NCBI GenBank assembly: GCA_003586115.2
Contig: QVOM02000091.1
Span: forward strand, 2,121,731 to 2,185,730
Reading direction: 5' to 3'
Origin: Salvator merianae
Lineage: Eukaryota; Chordata; Lepidosauria; Squamata; Teiidae
DNA: 64,000 bases
The first letter of the stretch is position 1. Each line of letters opens with the position of its first letter. The position numbers and the translations under genes were made by a program. The notes beneath the pieces were generated by a model. It had not been told where the DNA came from and did not search any database. It saw only the letters and a program-made list of their open reading frames with translations. Shown one piece after another: positions 9,975 to 19,490 of this stretch.

Positions 9975-10700
9975 TTTACTTTATTTCCAAATGTTTATAT
10001 TATTTTACTGAAATATTTAAAACATTACCAAACATTCCAACATACGTTGATAACAAGAAGAAAAGCAATATTCCAATAAACTAATTAACAAACTAGTAGC
10101 GCATTGAATAGGATTTAAAGGGCAAAAAGAATTACTCAACACAGGCTGTTCTACATTTGAGCCCAACCAGAATTTTAATAGGTGGTAATCCAGTCAAAGA
10201 AACATTGCTCTGGGAGAGATATGTTGGAGAAAAAGATTCCAAACTGCACAAAATTACATTTTGTCTGCTTGTGCTTGGAAATGGTGTAGCTAAATCATAA
10301 TGCATTCTGATGTTGCAAGTGTATACATAGAAAAAAATTATTGGATAGGAGATGGAGGGAGTTCTGACTTCCAATTAGCTGCTATAATTTGTCTAGCTAC
10401 CAAGAACATATTATCCAATAAAACCTTTCTGTACCTACCAACTGGAAGTCTTAGCGAACACAATTTCAGGGGACCAGAATTTATCAGATTTTAAAATGAT
10501 TGAAATTTTCTTTTGTACCAGGTTCCAAAATTTACTTATAGTCCCACCACATGTGAAGGAAAACAGCTTGGTGCTACAAGCAAAGGAGTGTTATATGCTT
10601 TGCTATATGTTTTAATTGGCTGGGAATACAATACCATTTGGGTAATACTTAATGGTTTATTTCTTTGATTCCAAATGTTTATATTCTAGTCATCATCCTA
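9975..10700 (-). mobile_element. L1 LINE, ORF2 C-terminus and 3' region (decayed)
   Basis: On the minus strand the region near 10530-10545 reads HMWWDYK, the L1 ORF2p C-terminal HMWW box. Further along come ARQIIAANWKSELPPSP and a WN.F.Q.ISP segment, which match the end of L1 ORF2 (AARxxIAxxWKSxxPP). Several stops interrupt the frame, so it is an old fragment. The AT-rich part at 9975-10130 is likely the 3' UTR. The zinc-knuckle-like part and catalytic RT are not present. Confidence 0.8.
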
Positions 10701-11079
10701 AAAGTATTACCAGAGCAGCTATTTTTTTTCCTAAATCCGTACATTTAAATGGAATAACAACAGGACATTCAAACCCTGGCATATATTAAAAATACAAATC
10801 AATAAGATAAAAAATATATTATCAGCCCATCTGGGTGGGCTGGGTGAATAAAGAGACACCAGAAAGAAAATAAAGTTGATGATAAGTGATCCTCTCAAGA
10901 CAGAAAATTTCAAAGATAAGGTGCCACTGTTAGAAGTCCCTGCACCAAGTAGCACATATGGTAGTAGAACCGAAAAAAGAGTCATAGGGTGTATCTCCAT
11001 TAGGCAGCAGAGGCACCTTAAGTAATACCATTTCCATTACTCCCACTGGAAACCAGCTCTCTGAGGGCCTGATTAAGGT

Positions 11080-11375
11080 GCCTTTACTATGTAATGGGTG
11101 GTGACATGCAGAGGGCCTTTTCTGTAGTAGCCCCCAGACTCTGAAACAGCCTCCCTCTGGAGGTTCGCCAAGCACGTACATTATACAGTTTTTGGCATCT
11201 GGTTACATACTTCTTCACCCAGGCCTCTGAGGCTGTCCTGCCAGGGAGGGAGGGTTATATTTTAACTATATATTTAAATTATTCTATATATTTTATATTT
11301 TTATTGTTGTGACCCGACCTGGGACATTTGGGCGAAGAGCAGGATATACTGTAAATTCTTAAGTAAATAAATAAA
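11080..11375 (+). mobile_element. L2/CR1-like LINE 3' end
   Basis: AGAGGGCCTTTTCTGTAGTA, 'gaaacagcctccctctgga' and then GGGCGAAGAGCAGGATATAC with an AAATAAATAAA tail. This is the familiar squamate LINE 3' end ('agggccttctcagtggcggccccc...gggcgggatataaataaataa'). No intact coding frame. The sequence at 10720-11079 is AT-rich and may include an older antisense LINE, which I cannot delimit. Confidence 0.7.
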
Positions 11376-12038
11376 AATGCATCAGACCAGGTCCATCGTT
11401 TACTTAATTCCTGCGTTTAATTGTAACAGACTGCCTCGGTTTGTTTTGAGAAAGGTGATCGATATATAAAGTAAACGGTAAACATCATATGGAAGATTCA
11501 TCTTTCCTGCAACTCCACTGGAGAACCTGAGGAGGATGGATTAGGTTGAACTCACTGCGACCAATTCCGATTTCACTCCGAGCCAACGCTGTGAGCCTTT
11601 CTGCAAAGCATCTGTTTCTGGGCAATTCACGCAAGGGAACTGGAACGTGGAGAGCCTGTTTGCACCACCCAAGAGGAATCTTTGGCCATGGCATGCTGGT
11701 TGGAATGGGAAAAGAGTGGGAGTCTTTCCCTGCTGCAGAACAGGTGTGCGCTTTCAGCGCATGCTCTGACGATAATCAGTTAAGCCCTCATTTCCTCCCA
11801 GTGAAAGATGTTTGTGACGCAAACCAACCCTGTCCTTCCTGCATGTGGCGTTTTCAGACTTGAACAAATTATCTGGTTCCACTCAAAATGGATTTGGGAC
11901 TGCTCTTGTAAGGGCTGCTTGTTTGAAAAACCATAAACAGTTGGAAGAGGGAAGGAGGGAGGGAATGCCTCCCCTGATTTCATAAACTGGTGTGAGTGAA
12001 ACTGGTTGCAGGGAAAGGAAACCAGTGGTCCTCAAGAC

Positions 12039-12229
12039 CAGCAGCGGCCCGTGTCTTTAAGGGGGGGTGTTCACGCGAGTGCCATGGCCGTTCGCGGGGC
12101 CTCTGGGCCCCCGTAGTGACACAGCAGGTCACTAGGCAACCTGCTGTGTCACTACGGAGGCCCGGAGGCCCCGCGAACGGCCATGGCACTCGCGTGAACA
12201 CCCCCCCTTAAAGGCACGGGCCGCCGCTG
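12039..12229. mobile_element. hAT-type non-autonomous hairpin element with 8-bp TSD
   Basis: A near-perfect 191-bp palindrome: arms of about 91 bp with only four or so mismatches around a 9-base loop (CACTAGGCA). Termini are CAGCAGCGGCCCGTG and CACGGGCCGCCGCTG. It is flanked by the exact 8-bp direct repeat CTCAAGAC at 12031-12038 and 12230-12237. CAG...CTG ends plus an 8-bp duplication are the hAT signature. A related half copy lies at 22998-23092. The high arm identity suggests recent insertion or continuing conversion between arms. Confidence 0.9.
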
Positions 12230-12331
12230 CTCAAGACATTGTTGGGATGAAGTTCCCAGCACCCTAGCCAGTATAGTCAATGGGAAGGAATGGTGCGAGC
12301 TGTAGTCAACCAGAGCAGCTGTCATCAATTC

Positions 12332-12710
12332 GGGAGCGTTTTCACCTTTGGCCTGCACTGCGATCTGCCTACACATTGACCACACTGCAATCCACCTGGA
12401 TCCTGCCCTGAGGCCTCCTGCCCATTCCCCAGCCTTACCTGCTGTGGACAGCTTAACAGCTGTCCATAAGCTGTCCCACACCATTGGGAGTGGTACAGGA
12501 GCAGTGCAAATGGGACGCTTCCGGGTGTTGCGTCCGAAACTGGCTCATCCTACCCTCACGCAGCGTATGCATCATCCCTTGTCCAGTCATGTCTAGGGGT
12601 GGGCGGGGTGTTCAGTGTCCGGACGCAAGGCCTGGAATGTGCCCACTTGCATGTCTCCTGCTACTGGGCAGCATCAGGAATGTTTTTGCACTCAGCATGC
12701 ATATGGCCCC
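12332..12710 (+). mobile_element. Family I non-autonomous DNA element (I1)
   Basis: Begins GGGAGCGTTTTCACCTTTG and ends 'gcatgcatatggcccc'. It aligns by eye with 35511-36499 once the B3 insertion is removed: 'ccttacctgctgtggacagcttaa', 'ctggaatgtgcccacttgcatgtctcctgctactgggcag' and 'ggaatgtttttgcactcag' have counterparts there. This copy gives the uninterrupted reference for the B3 insertion. Non-coding. Confidence 0.6.
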
Positions 12711-13370
12711 AGTCATTCCGAAAGTGCACCAGCCTGAAATTCCAGCCAGGTAAGAGCGAACCTGGCCTAGGACTCTTCAGATCTTTTGGCATTACTCCTC
12801 CCAGACATCCTTCCTAAGGCTGATGGGTGTTGCGATCTAGAATGTGGGTAATCCAGAATGAAGGGTACTAGATTCATAGAATCATAGATTTGCAAAGGCT
12901 ACTCGAGAGAGACTTCACATTCTGAATTACTCAGTTACTCGGTATACATCTAAATCCTATGGCATATAATGATGGAGGTAGTCTTCCTGCTTTGGTGTTT
13001 ATCACAGAAGCCGCTTGGAAATGTCAGTTTCTTGATCCCTATTCTATTCCCCTGGTATTGGCCAAAGCCCAAAGACTTATAGCCCAGCATCCCCCTCTCC
13101 CTCGTCCTACATGGTCGACATTGTATAGAAAGAAGAAATGCTGCACGAAGGAAACATTGTTACGAGGTCTGACTGCTGGCCAGGTTTGGTTCAATACAAA
13201 CCCAGCCTCCCAGAACTGGCTCATGCACATCCCTAATACTATAGCTAGTGACTATTGTTAATGCTCCCACTCAAGTGCCTTATGGGACGTACAAAAGTTA
13301 ATCACTCTGGGTTTTTTGTGCATCTCCTTTCCAAAGTGCCTCATTGACCATATGCCTACTGTTCTCATAA
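12711..13370. other. No firm feature; possible CR1 scrap at about 12870
   Basis: ATTCATAGAATCATAGATTT at about 12870 resembles the 'atagaatcatagaat' tail of CR1 LINEs but is too short to call. The remainder shows nothing recognisable. Confidence 0.3.
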
Positions 13371-13550
13371 TCTATATAAATAAAAATGTAAATGTTCGTT
13401 TGTTCAAAATCGCTAATCTCCGAAAGTTCTTCACCGATTGCTTTGAAATTTTGACACAACGTTGCATTCGACTCCGCGCGCCTTTTTATATACCTAGATT
13501 ATCTAGATGTCATACCTGTGACAGGTAAAAACAGGTTTTTTGGAAAAACA

Positions 13551-13564
13551 GCGCCATCTGCTGG
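13551..13564 (-). promoter_or_regulatory. CTCF-consensus motif inside the Helitron
   Basis: Minus strand CCAGCAGATGGCGC fits the CTCF core CCASYAGRKGGCRS at every position. It lies between the 5' terminus and the helicase remnant of the Helitron. Confidence 0.45.
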
Positions 13565-13572
13565 ACGTAAAA

Positions 13573-13740
13573 GCAACTCAGGGCCAATCTTTAGAATTGT
13601 GCGGTTTAGATCTAGACACGGATTGTTTCTCACATGGACAATTATATGTTGCGTGTTCTAGAGTCGGCAAACCAGACAATCTCTATATCTGCACAGACAA
13701 TGGAACAACAAAAAATATTGTATACCCACAAGCATTGTGA
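13573..13740 (+). pseudogene. Helitron helicase C-terminus remnant
   Basis: About 55 codons ending at a stop: GQSLELCGLDLDTDCFSHGQ is followed by LYVACSRVGKPDNLYI and KNIVYPQAL. This is the Pif1-like helicase motif VI region (FSHGQLYVALSRV with its arginine retained) and the terminal NIVY segment. It stays in one open frame, so the deletion derivative may be fairly young. Without the rest of the helicase and Rep it cannot act on its own. Confidence 0.88.
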
Positions 13741-13920
13741 AATTAAACATATTCGAAACGTGCGCTTTCTCTTTTCTTTCTTTTCCATTTAATCAGACTG
13801 AGCCACAACAACGCGTGGCCGGGTACAGCTAGTCTGTAATAAAGGGAAATATGTCTTTATACTCTTCCTCACTGTCCCTTGGTCACAACATCCAGGGTAT
13901 TGATCACTTTAAAATCTCAG

Positions 13921-14105
13921 TCTGTGATCAGACACAGCAAAAAAAAGCACCTCTGAGGCGGCTTCAAGAAGGGATTGTTCATACACCAGTCTGCCCCTCC
14001 CCCCTCTCCTAAACATTCTCTGCTAGAAAAGGTGGATTAGAGAAGGCCTGGGAACGCAAGTGCCACACACTGTCTCTCTGAGGTGCCCCTTTTGTTATGT
14101 CTGAA
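13921..14105 (-). mobile_element. Family G element (G1)
   Basis: The inverted counterpart of G2-G4: 'aaaaaaagcacctctgaggcggctt', 'cagtctgcccctcccccctctcctaaacattct' and CTAGAAAAGGTGGATTAG mirror 'ctagcctagaatgttcatgagagggggaggggcagactgg' of the other copies. Non-coding. Confidence 0.55.
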
Positions 14106-14672
14106 CACAGCACCAATTTCAAGGCCCCGTCCAGCAGTTTGGAGGCCTCTTGGCACGTCCAGAGGATGAAAGCTCTCTATAATAAGTGGGTTTGACTGCT
14201 TCCTGTTTTGGATAGGGTAGTTAGTTGGAAGCGAGGACTTTCTATACTTTCAAGTGTTGCACAAAAGAGGGAATATCAGCACATATAGCTCAACGTTCAA
14301 GCAGATCCTACTGAAATTTTCTCTTCTATGCAGGAGCCTTATCCTTTTCTATTAAAGTGCAGGAGAATTGTCTTCCTTTTGTCTGATTATCCTGCTTTCA
14401 AACCTAGTTTGTAGCCGCATCACTGTAGCCAAAATTGTGTCATCATAAACTTTCCTACGAAAATCCTGGCTATCATTTTAAGCTTCCCAAAAGGGAGGAT
14501 CCAATCTGCTGTTGCTCCTAGCTTTCCCTGGGGTGTAATACATTTTCTGTTAATGATTTCTTATAAACACTGAAGTCCCTTCGCACTAAGACTCTGACGG
14601 CCTCCAGACACTAGAATCCAAAGAAGATCCTATATCTAGGAGGCAATTGCAGGCTCTTACCTGTGTCTGCTG
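14106..14672. other. No recognisable feature
   Basis: No repeat or coding frame that I can support between the G1 copy and the SINE. Confidence 0.35.
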
Positions 14673-14870
14673 GGAGGGGCTGTAGCTCAGTGGTAATGCA
14701 AGCAACCTGGAAAGCAGAGGCTTGCCAGTTCGATCCCCAGCCTCTCCCTGGAAGTAGGCAATGGCAAACCATCTCTGTATCACTGCCAAGAAAACTGCAT
14801 AGAGGCGCCCAAGGACATCCCCACGCAGTCAACCAGGAGTCAGCCACAACTCGATGATACCCCACAATAT
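14673..14870 (+). mobile_element. tRNA-derived SINE (S1)
   Basis: The 5' head has an RNA polymerase III A box (TAGCTCAGTGG, 14683-14693) and B box (GTTCGATCCC, 14728-14737) in tRNA-like spacing, starting GGGGCTGTAGCTC. It is followed by a SINE body (GGCAATGGCAAACCATCTC, 'gaaaactgcatagaggcgcccaagg', 'agtcagccacaactcgatgatacc'). Two further copies at 26591 and 58345 share the same body, showing it is a dispersed SINE and not a tRNA gene. Confidence 0.88.
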
Positions 14871-15349
14871 CAACCTCCATCTGTCCACCTGCTTCCCCCC
14901 CTTTTTTTTTTTGCATGCTTGGCTGACTTCCAGGTATTTGCAAGAGGAACAGTCATGAAAGGAACTGGCAGATGGAGGCAAAGGATCGCTATTACAGGAA
15001 AGCTGGCATCGTTGCTGTATCTTTCATAATAATGATATTACAGGATATCATCTCTATATCCTGAGACTATACTGAGAATGCCACAATTACAATGTGGCAT
15101 TCCTAATATAATCCCAGAAGAATCACAGGATTTATCCCATATTTGGACCCTATGCTGTAACATTAAGGTCACCATGTGAAAAAAACAGCAGCGTTCCTGT
15201 CTCTTTAATAGTTGTATAGAAGCGGGGATTTCAACATGACATGCTGCTGACATTTCCCCTTCTGTGCAGCCATTAAAGGAGGGGGACCCTAAAGAAGCAA
15301 GACCCTGCCCTCTTTTCTATATGGTATCCCTACATAACACAAAACTGCA
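14871..15349. other. Possible family D scrap at 15040-15150
   Basis: AATGCCACAATTACAATGTGGCATT is a short perfect palindrome of the kind at the centre of family D, with TCCCATATTTGGACCCTATG near by. Too degenerate for a firm call; a poly(T) run is at about 14902. Confidence 0.3.
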
Positions 15350-15648
15350 ATAGAAGAAGAAGAAGAACTTGGTTTTTATATCCCGCTTTTCTCGGCCGAA
15401 GCTGACTCAAAGCGGCTTACAAGGTTATTTTTCGCCCAAAGGCTTACATCTGTCTATCTTCCGCATCACACAATGTGATGCTCCCTATTTATCTACTTGC
15501 AATTACTTGCTTTCGAACAGCTAGGTTGGCTGGAGCTAGAGGCCAGTAGAGGGCGCTCATCCCCTCTACACGGCAGACAGGGGCCTTGAACTCCGATCCT
15601 CCTATTGAAAGATCAGTGCCTTAGCCACCTGCGCCACCGTGCCTCTAC
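15350..15648 (-). mobile_element. tRNA-derived SINE of a second family
   Basis: On the minus strand the head reads AGGCACGGTGGCGCAGGTGG, then GCTAAGGCACTGATC and later GGAGTTCAAGGCCCC, which give an A-box/B-box pair of a tRNA-like promoter. The 3' end is GAGAAAAGCGGGATATAAAA followed by a (TTC)n tail, seen on the plus strand as (AGA)n at 15351-15373. The body contains a CTCF motif at 15543-15556. Confidence 0.8.
15543..15556 (+). promoter_or_regulatory. CTCF-consensus motif carried by the SINE
   Basis: CCAGTAGAGGGCGC matches CCASYAGRKGGCRS at every position. Transposition of SINEs is a known route by which CTCF sites spread in some mammals; here it is only a motif match. Confidence 0.5.
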
Positions 15649-16139
15649 AAAAACTATAAAACTACTATAAAACTAACCCCCTACCTGGTTAGTAAATGGG
15701 AGACACTTTTGTTTTCATTCATCTTTTATGCTTGTTCTTCCTGTCCAACTATATCTGTGTCAAGACCAAACATACAAACTTTGTTGAGGTTTTCTCAGTC
15801 AGGACTACTCATTTGTTAAGACATTATAGGAAGCCGTTTTATGTTAGATTAGACCATTGGTCCAGTTTCTTGGTTCTGTCTCCATTGACTGACAGGGTTG
15901 CTCAAGGGTTTCAGGCAGGAGATCATTCCTCATCCTATCTGGAGAAGCGTGGAACCAAACCTAAGACCTCTGTATGCTGTTCTATAATTAGTTTGTGATG
16001 GTCTTTGTCAGTCTCCTGCCTTACAGATGCTTCGAAGAAAAATATCTACTGGCCAAGATAACTGATGGAAGTTGTCATTGAAAATATCTGGATGATACTC
16101 TGGATGAGGACTTGAAAGGCTCAAACCCAGCTCAATGGA
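15649..16139. other. No recognisable feature
   Basis: AT-rich sequence. The ORF beginning at 15696 (100 residues) has no recognisable domain. Confidence 0.35.
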
Positions 16140-16300
16140 CTATACAAATTATTATTATTGTTTCCATTTGCACTTCTCCAAGGAGCTCAAAGTGGCATAC
16201 ATGGTCCCTGCTCTCATATTGTTATCACGTCAACTTTGTGATGTCAGTAAGGCTGAGCAAGAATGAAGAGCTCAGTTATCCAGTGAACTTGATTGCTAAA
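16140..16300 (-). mobile_element. LINE 3' end, antisense (L2/CR1-like)
   Basis: ATTATTATTATTG is followed by 'ggagctcaaagtggcataca', then CTCATATTGTTATCACG and AAGGCTGAGCAAG. This is the antisense form of the common 'aggctgagagagtgtgactggcccaaggtcacccag...gcggctcacaatg' LINE end, considerably eroded. Confidence 0.5.
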
Positions 16301-16370
16301 CAGTGACTCCCCATCCCCTCTCAGAAACAGCCTGGTTTCGAGCTAGTAACAGGCTATTTCTCAACCAAGA

Positions 16371-16384
16371 GTGCCACCTAGTGG
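16371..16384 (-). promoter_or_regulatory. CTCF-consensus motif
   Basis: Minus strand CCACTAGGTGGCAC matches the CTCF core at every position. It is in sequence with no other repeat assignment. Confidence 0.5.
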
Positions 16385-16634
16385 TGTGGGTGAAAGAAGC
16401 TGCTAATCAGGATTCAGCTGGGCTGGCCACATTCTAGATCTCAGAGATACAACTGCTTGATTGCTCAGACTACAAAAGTTATCTGTATTCTCAGCTTCCT
16501 GCTTTAATACCTTGTTTTGTCATACCTGTTATGGCCAGATTTCCCAGCTTAACCCTGGACCTTTCTTTGACTTCTGCTTCTGCTTCTGGGTTGCAGTTTT
16601 GATTTGAATCACTGGTTTTGTGTACTTAGACTTT

Positions 16635-16814
16635 GGCCCTTTCTGCACTTGGACTTATTCCAGATTATATCTCAGAATAGGGACCTGCCATCTGCATGCT
16701 AGTGCAGACTATAGTAGACCCTGGGCAAGGCCTTTCATAGTTTGCACTAGCATGTGCATAGCAGGTCCTTATTCTGGGATATAATCCACAATAAGACCAA
16801 GTGAAGAAAGGGCC
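16635..16814. mobile_element. Snapback element, family M, with TTT TSD (M1)
   Basis: GGCCCTTTCTGCACTTGG begins the element; CCAAGTGAAGAAAGGGCC ends it. Further inside, 'cagaatagggacctgc' is mirrored by 'gcaggtccttattctg' and 'gcatgctagtgca' by 'gcactagcatgtgc', so the 180-bp unit is one long imperfect hairpin. It is flanked by TTT on both sides (16632-16634, 16815-16817). Confidence 0.82.
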
Positions 16815-17107
16815 TTTGGTTGACCTATAAGACTTTCTGCTCCTGTCTGAACTCTTGTCCTCTTCCAGTTCTGTCTTGTAAAGATTTCTTCCAGTTTCAG
16901 TACTGTCCCCAGCACCAACCTTTCTCCTGAGGAGACCTCACCTAGTTTGCACTCCTGCATTCTAGGCTTCTGATCTAGCTCCAATCTTTGGTCAAACCTC
17001 CAACTTCTTACCTCCTAGCCTAGGTCCCAGTCCTGATCTATGCATACAGTGACTAGATCGTTAGGCTAGAAGTCCCTACAATGGAAGTCTCGCTGATGCC
17101 CTTGAAC

Positions 17108-17640
17108 CATAAGAACATAAAAGGAACCCTACTGAATCAGACCATGGTTCATCTAGTTCAACATCCTGTCTCACACAGTGGCCCACCAATTGCTTCTGGG
17201 CTTTTCAAGCAGAAGACAAAGGAAAAACCTTCACCTGCTCTCGGCACTCTGCAAATGGCCTTTAGAGGCATCCTGCCTCTCTCTCTAGCCTGGAGATAGT
17301 ATCTAAGCATCTATTCTAGTAGTCATTGATACACCCAACTTCCATGAATCTGTCTAATCCATTCTTAAAGGCATCCAGGCTGACTGCTGTCACCACCTCT
17401 TCTGGCAGTAAATTCTCTAAACCGATGATCCTCTGGGTGAAAAATTACTTCCCCTTGTCAGACCCAATTCAGCTACCCATCAGCTTCATAGAGTGCCCCC
17501 TGGTCCTAGTGTCGTGTGATAGAGAAAATATTTTTTCTCTAACCACCTTTTCCATACCGGGTGCGATTTTATATACTTCAATCAGATCCCCTCTTAAATG
17601 CCATCTTTCAAAGCTGAAGAGGCCAAGATGTTGCCCTAAC
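17108..17640 (-). mobile_element. CR1-type LINE 3' region (antisense, longest copy)
   Basis: Runs from AAGAACATAAAAGGAACCCT through CACACAGTGGCCCACCAATT, AATGGCCTTTAGAGGCATCC, 'gccccctggtcctagtgtcgtg', 'cagatcccctcttaaatgcc' and 'aagctgaagaggcca'. This order is the antisense of the amniote CR1 3' region. It is the most complete of the six CR1 pieces here and is a useful reference for the interrupted copy at 18836. Confidence 0.85.
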
Positions 17641-18295
17641 AGCTTCAGAGGGAAAAGAGAACAGTATGCAATGCCTTAGGCTCTTTCTTTGAAGGAAAGG
17701 TAGATTATAAAAGAAATAAAAGAAATAAATGTTGATTCCAATACACTTGCTGTCAAGATCCAAGTGATATTCACCTGCTGGCCTGAAAACTCCACAAAAG
17801 TCTTGGAACTTATCAAACCCCACATAAAAGATGTTGTATGGCTCCCCTTAGCTCAGTTCCTAGCAGGGGTCAAGGTTGATAGGACAATTAATGCAGCAAA
17901 ATCCACAGTTCTTCCCATCTTTTAGCTACATCCACACTGGGCTTCTATGCAAATGAACACCAAGGTTGCTCCAAAACCACTACTCGTCATCAAGGGAGTA
18001 GAATCATTCCTGGCTCAGTGATAGGGCATTGACTTTGTGCATCGAAATGTAGATTCCATCTCCGCCATCTTAGAGTAGGACCAGAGACACTCTTGTCTGA
18101 AACCACAGACAGATGCTGCCAGACAAGTTGGCAATACGGTCCTGGCATACATGGGCTAATGGTTTGATTTCTGCCTTCCTACTGAATAGGGATGAAAACG
18201 GATAGACAAAAGCCAATGGTCCAAATCTGTGCCTGGGTTCAAAAGACCCAAGAGATTCCAGCTGAGATAGTGGAGGGTTGTGGCCAATGAGAGTG
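17641..18295. other. Short LINE tail, then nothing recognised
   Basis: About 17675-17735 ends in AAAGAAATAAAAGAAATAAA after 'ggaaaggtagattataaaag', which looks like another LINE 3' tail. No feature seen from 17740 to 18295. Confidence 0.35.
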
Positions 18296-18660
18296 TTCAA
18301 TACTGAGATAGTACTGAATCCACACCTGCTCCTTGTGGCACCGTGAAGGTGCCTTGAGGATGCAGGATCTGCTCATCTCTGCACACCCTATGCACATTTC
18401 CTGTGCTTGGGATTGCCGTTGGATGCATTTCAATGGTATGACATGGTGCACTGCCAAAATGTGTCCCTCAGAGGCCACGAGGCTAGGAATCTTTGTTCCT
18501 CACCCTCAGAGACAAGGGAGTCCAGTTGCAAAGCTCGTGCATGCTTTGAGGCTGAGGCATGGGCAGAGAGCGCTGATCCTGCCCACATCTTCCCAGGTTC
18601 AAAATCAGCAGGCCTGGCTGTCCCAGACCCGCTGATTCTAAATGCAGCCAGATAAATCCA
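18296..18660. mobile_element. Family J element (J4), degenerate
   Basis: Contains 'caatggtatgacatggtgca' and GAGGCTAGGAATCTTTGTTC followed by CTCACCCTCAGAGAC, shared with J1 (43878-43915). Ends are not clear. Confidence 0.45.
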
Positions 18661-18835
18661 GAAATGGCCACAGTCTGCAAAAGGTGAAGCTTTTCCTTGC
18701 TTGGCTGTAGCATGCATGTATTAGGGTGACAGTGGAGGAAGTATATAGAAACCACGCAGATACAACTCTTAGTCCAGGAACATTCTCCCACCCTTGGTTG
18801 CTCCAGTGTAGTCCTTCACAACTAGCTGAGTGAAC

Positions 18836-19490
18836 ATAAGAATGTAAGAACATCAGAGGAGCCCTGCTGGATCAGGCCACAGTCCATCTAGTCCAGAATT
18901 CTGTCTCACACAGTGCCCTACCAGTAGCTTCTGGGCTTCTCAAGCAGAAGACAAAGGCAAAACCTTCACCTCCTCTCGACCCACTGCAAATGGCCTTTAG
19001 AGGCACCCTGCCTGTCTCTCCAACCTGCAGGCAATACCTAGGGACCTGTTCATACTGTTATACCATTCTAGGCTGGAAAAAAACCCAGCAGAGCTGTGGC
19101 CTTCTGCACTTCAAGGGCTAGAATAGCCCTGTACTGAGCCATCAGCACTCGAAATGTGGATGGCAGGCCCGATTACCATGACAGCAGCCACAGCAACGCC
19201 TGACCATTGCCATGGCGATTGGAATGTGGCTCATGACCGCACAGCTGCAGCCACGTCACACTGCCCATTCACAGTGTTCGCACCCAGAAGAGGGTGTGGA
19301 CGCTGATCATCAGGAACCATCCAGCTGCTCCTGGTCACACTGAGTGGCTGTAGACACTCCTGGACACTGCAGCAGCAGGGCTGTGCAGACGGGCCTGTCC
19401 AGTGAGCGTCCGGGAGCTCATCAACAGGCCAGTGTGAACAGGCTCTAGGCATCAATTCTAGTAGCCATCATTTCTAATAGCATCAGCTTA
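18836..19490 (-). mobile_element. CR1-type LINE 3' region, interrupted by a family A element
   Basis: 18836-19040 and 19445-19490 are consecutive parts of one antisense CR1 copy: 'ggagccctgctggatcaggcc', CAATGGCCTTTAG-type text (GCAAATGGCCTTTAGAGGC), then after the insertion GGCATCAATTCTAGTAGCC. Compare 17108-17340, where the same parts are contiguous. Confidence 0.85.
19041..19444 (+). mobile_element. Family A MITE (A2) inserted in CR1, TSD CTA
   Basis: Starts GGGACCTGTTCATACTGTTA with TACCATTCTAGGCTGG and ends CCAGTGTGAACAGGCT. The host CR1 sequence has CTA directly before (19038-19040) and after (19445-19447). Internal order of motifs is as in other A copies. One terminal base appears lost on the right. 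Confidence 0.8.

Larger units (their letters stand above)
13371..13832 (+). mobile_element. Helitron, internally deleted
   Basis: The 5' end is TCTATATAAATAAAAATG directly after an A, and the 3' end is ACGCGTGGCCGGGTACAGC then TAG directly before a T. This is the 5'-TC...CTAG-3' structure inserted between A and T that defines Helitrons, with the typical GC-rich 3' hairpin. The 462-bp copy keeps the last codons of the Rep/helicase and has lost everything between the 5' end and there. Related Helitrons are known in lizards, bats and insects, and horizontal transfer of such elements is well documented. Confidence 0.9.

Noticed and set aside
12871..12890. CR1 tail (ATTCATAGAATCATAGATTT)
   Set aside because: About 20 bases of similarity only, with no adjoining CR1 sequence.
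13371..13832. LTR or SINE reading of the 13.4-13.8 kb element
   Set aside because: TC/CTAG ends between A and T and a helicase motif VI remnant identify a Helitron.
14676..14750. tRNA gene
   Set aside because: A and B boxes are present, but the same head plus an identical 120-bp body occurs three times in the window, and the cloverleaf is imperfect; it is a SINE.
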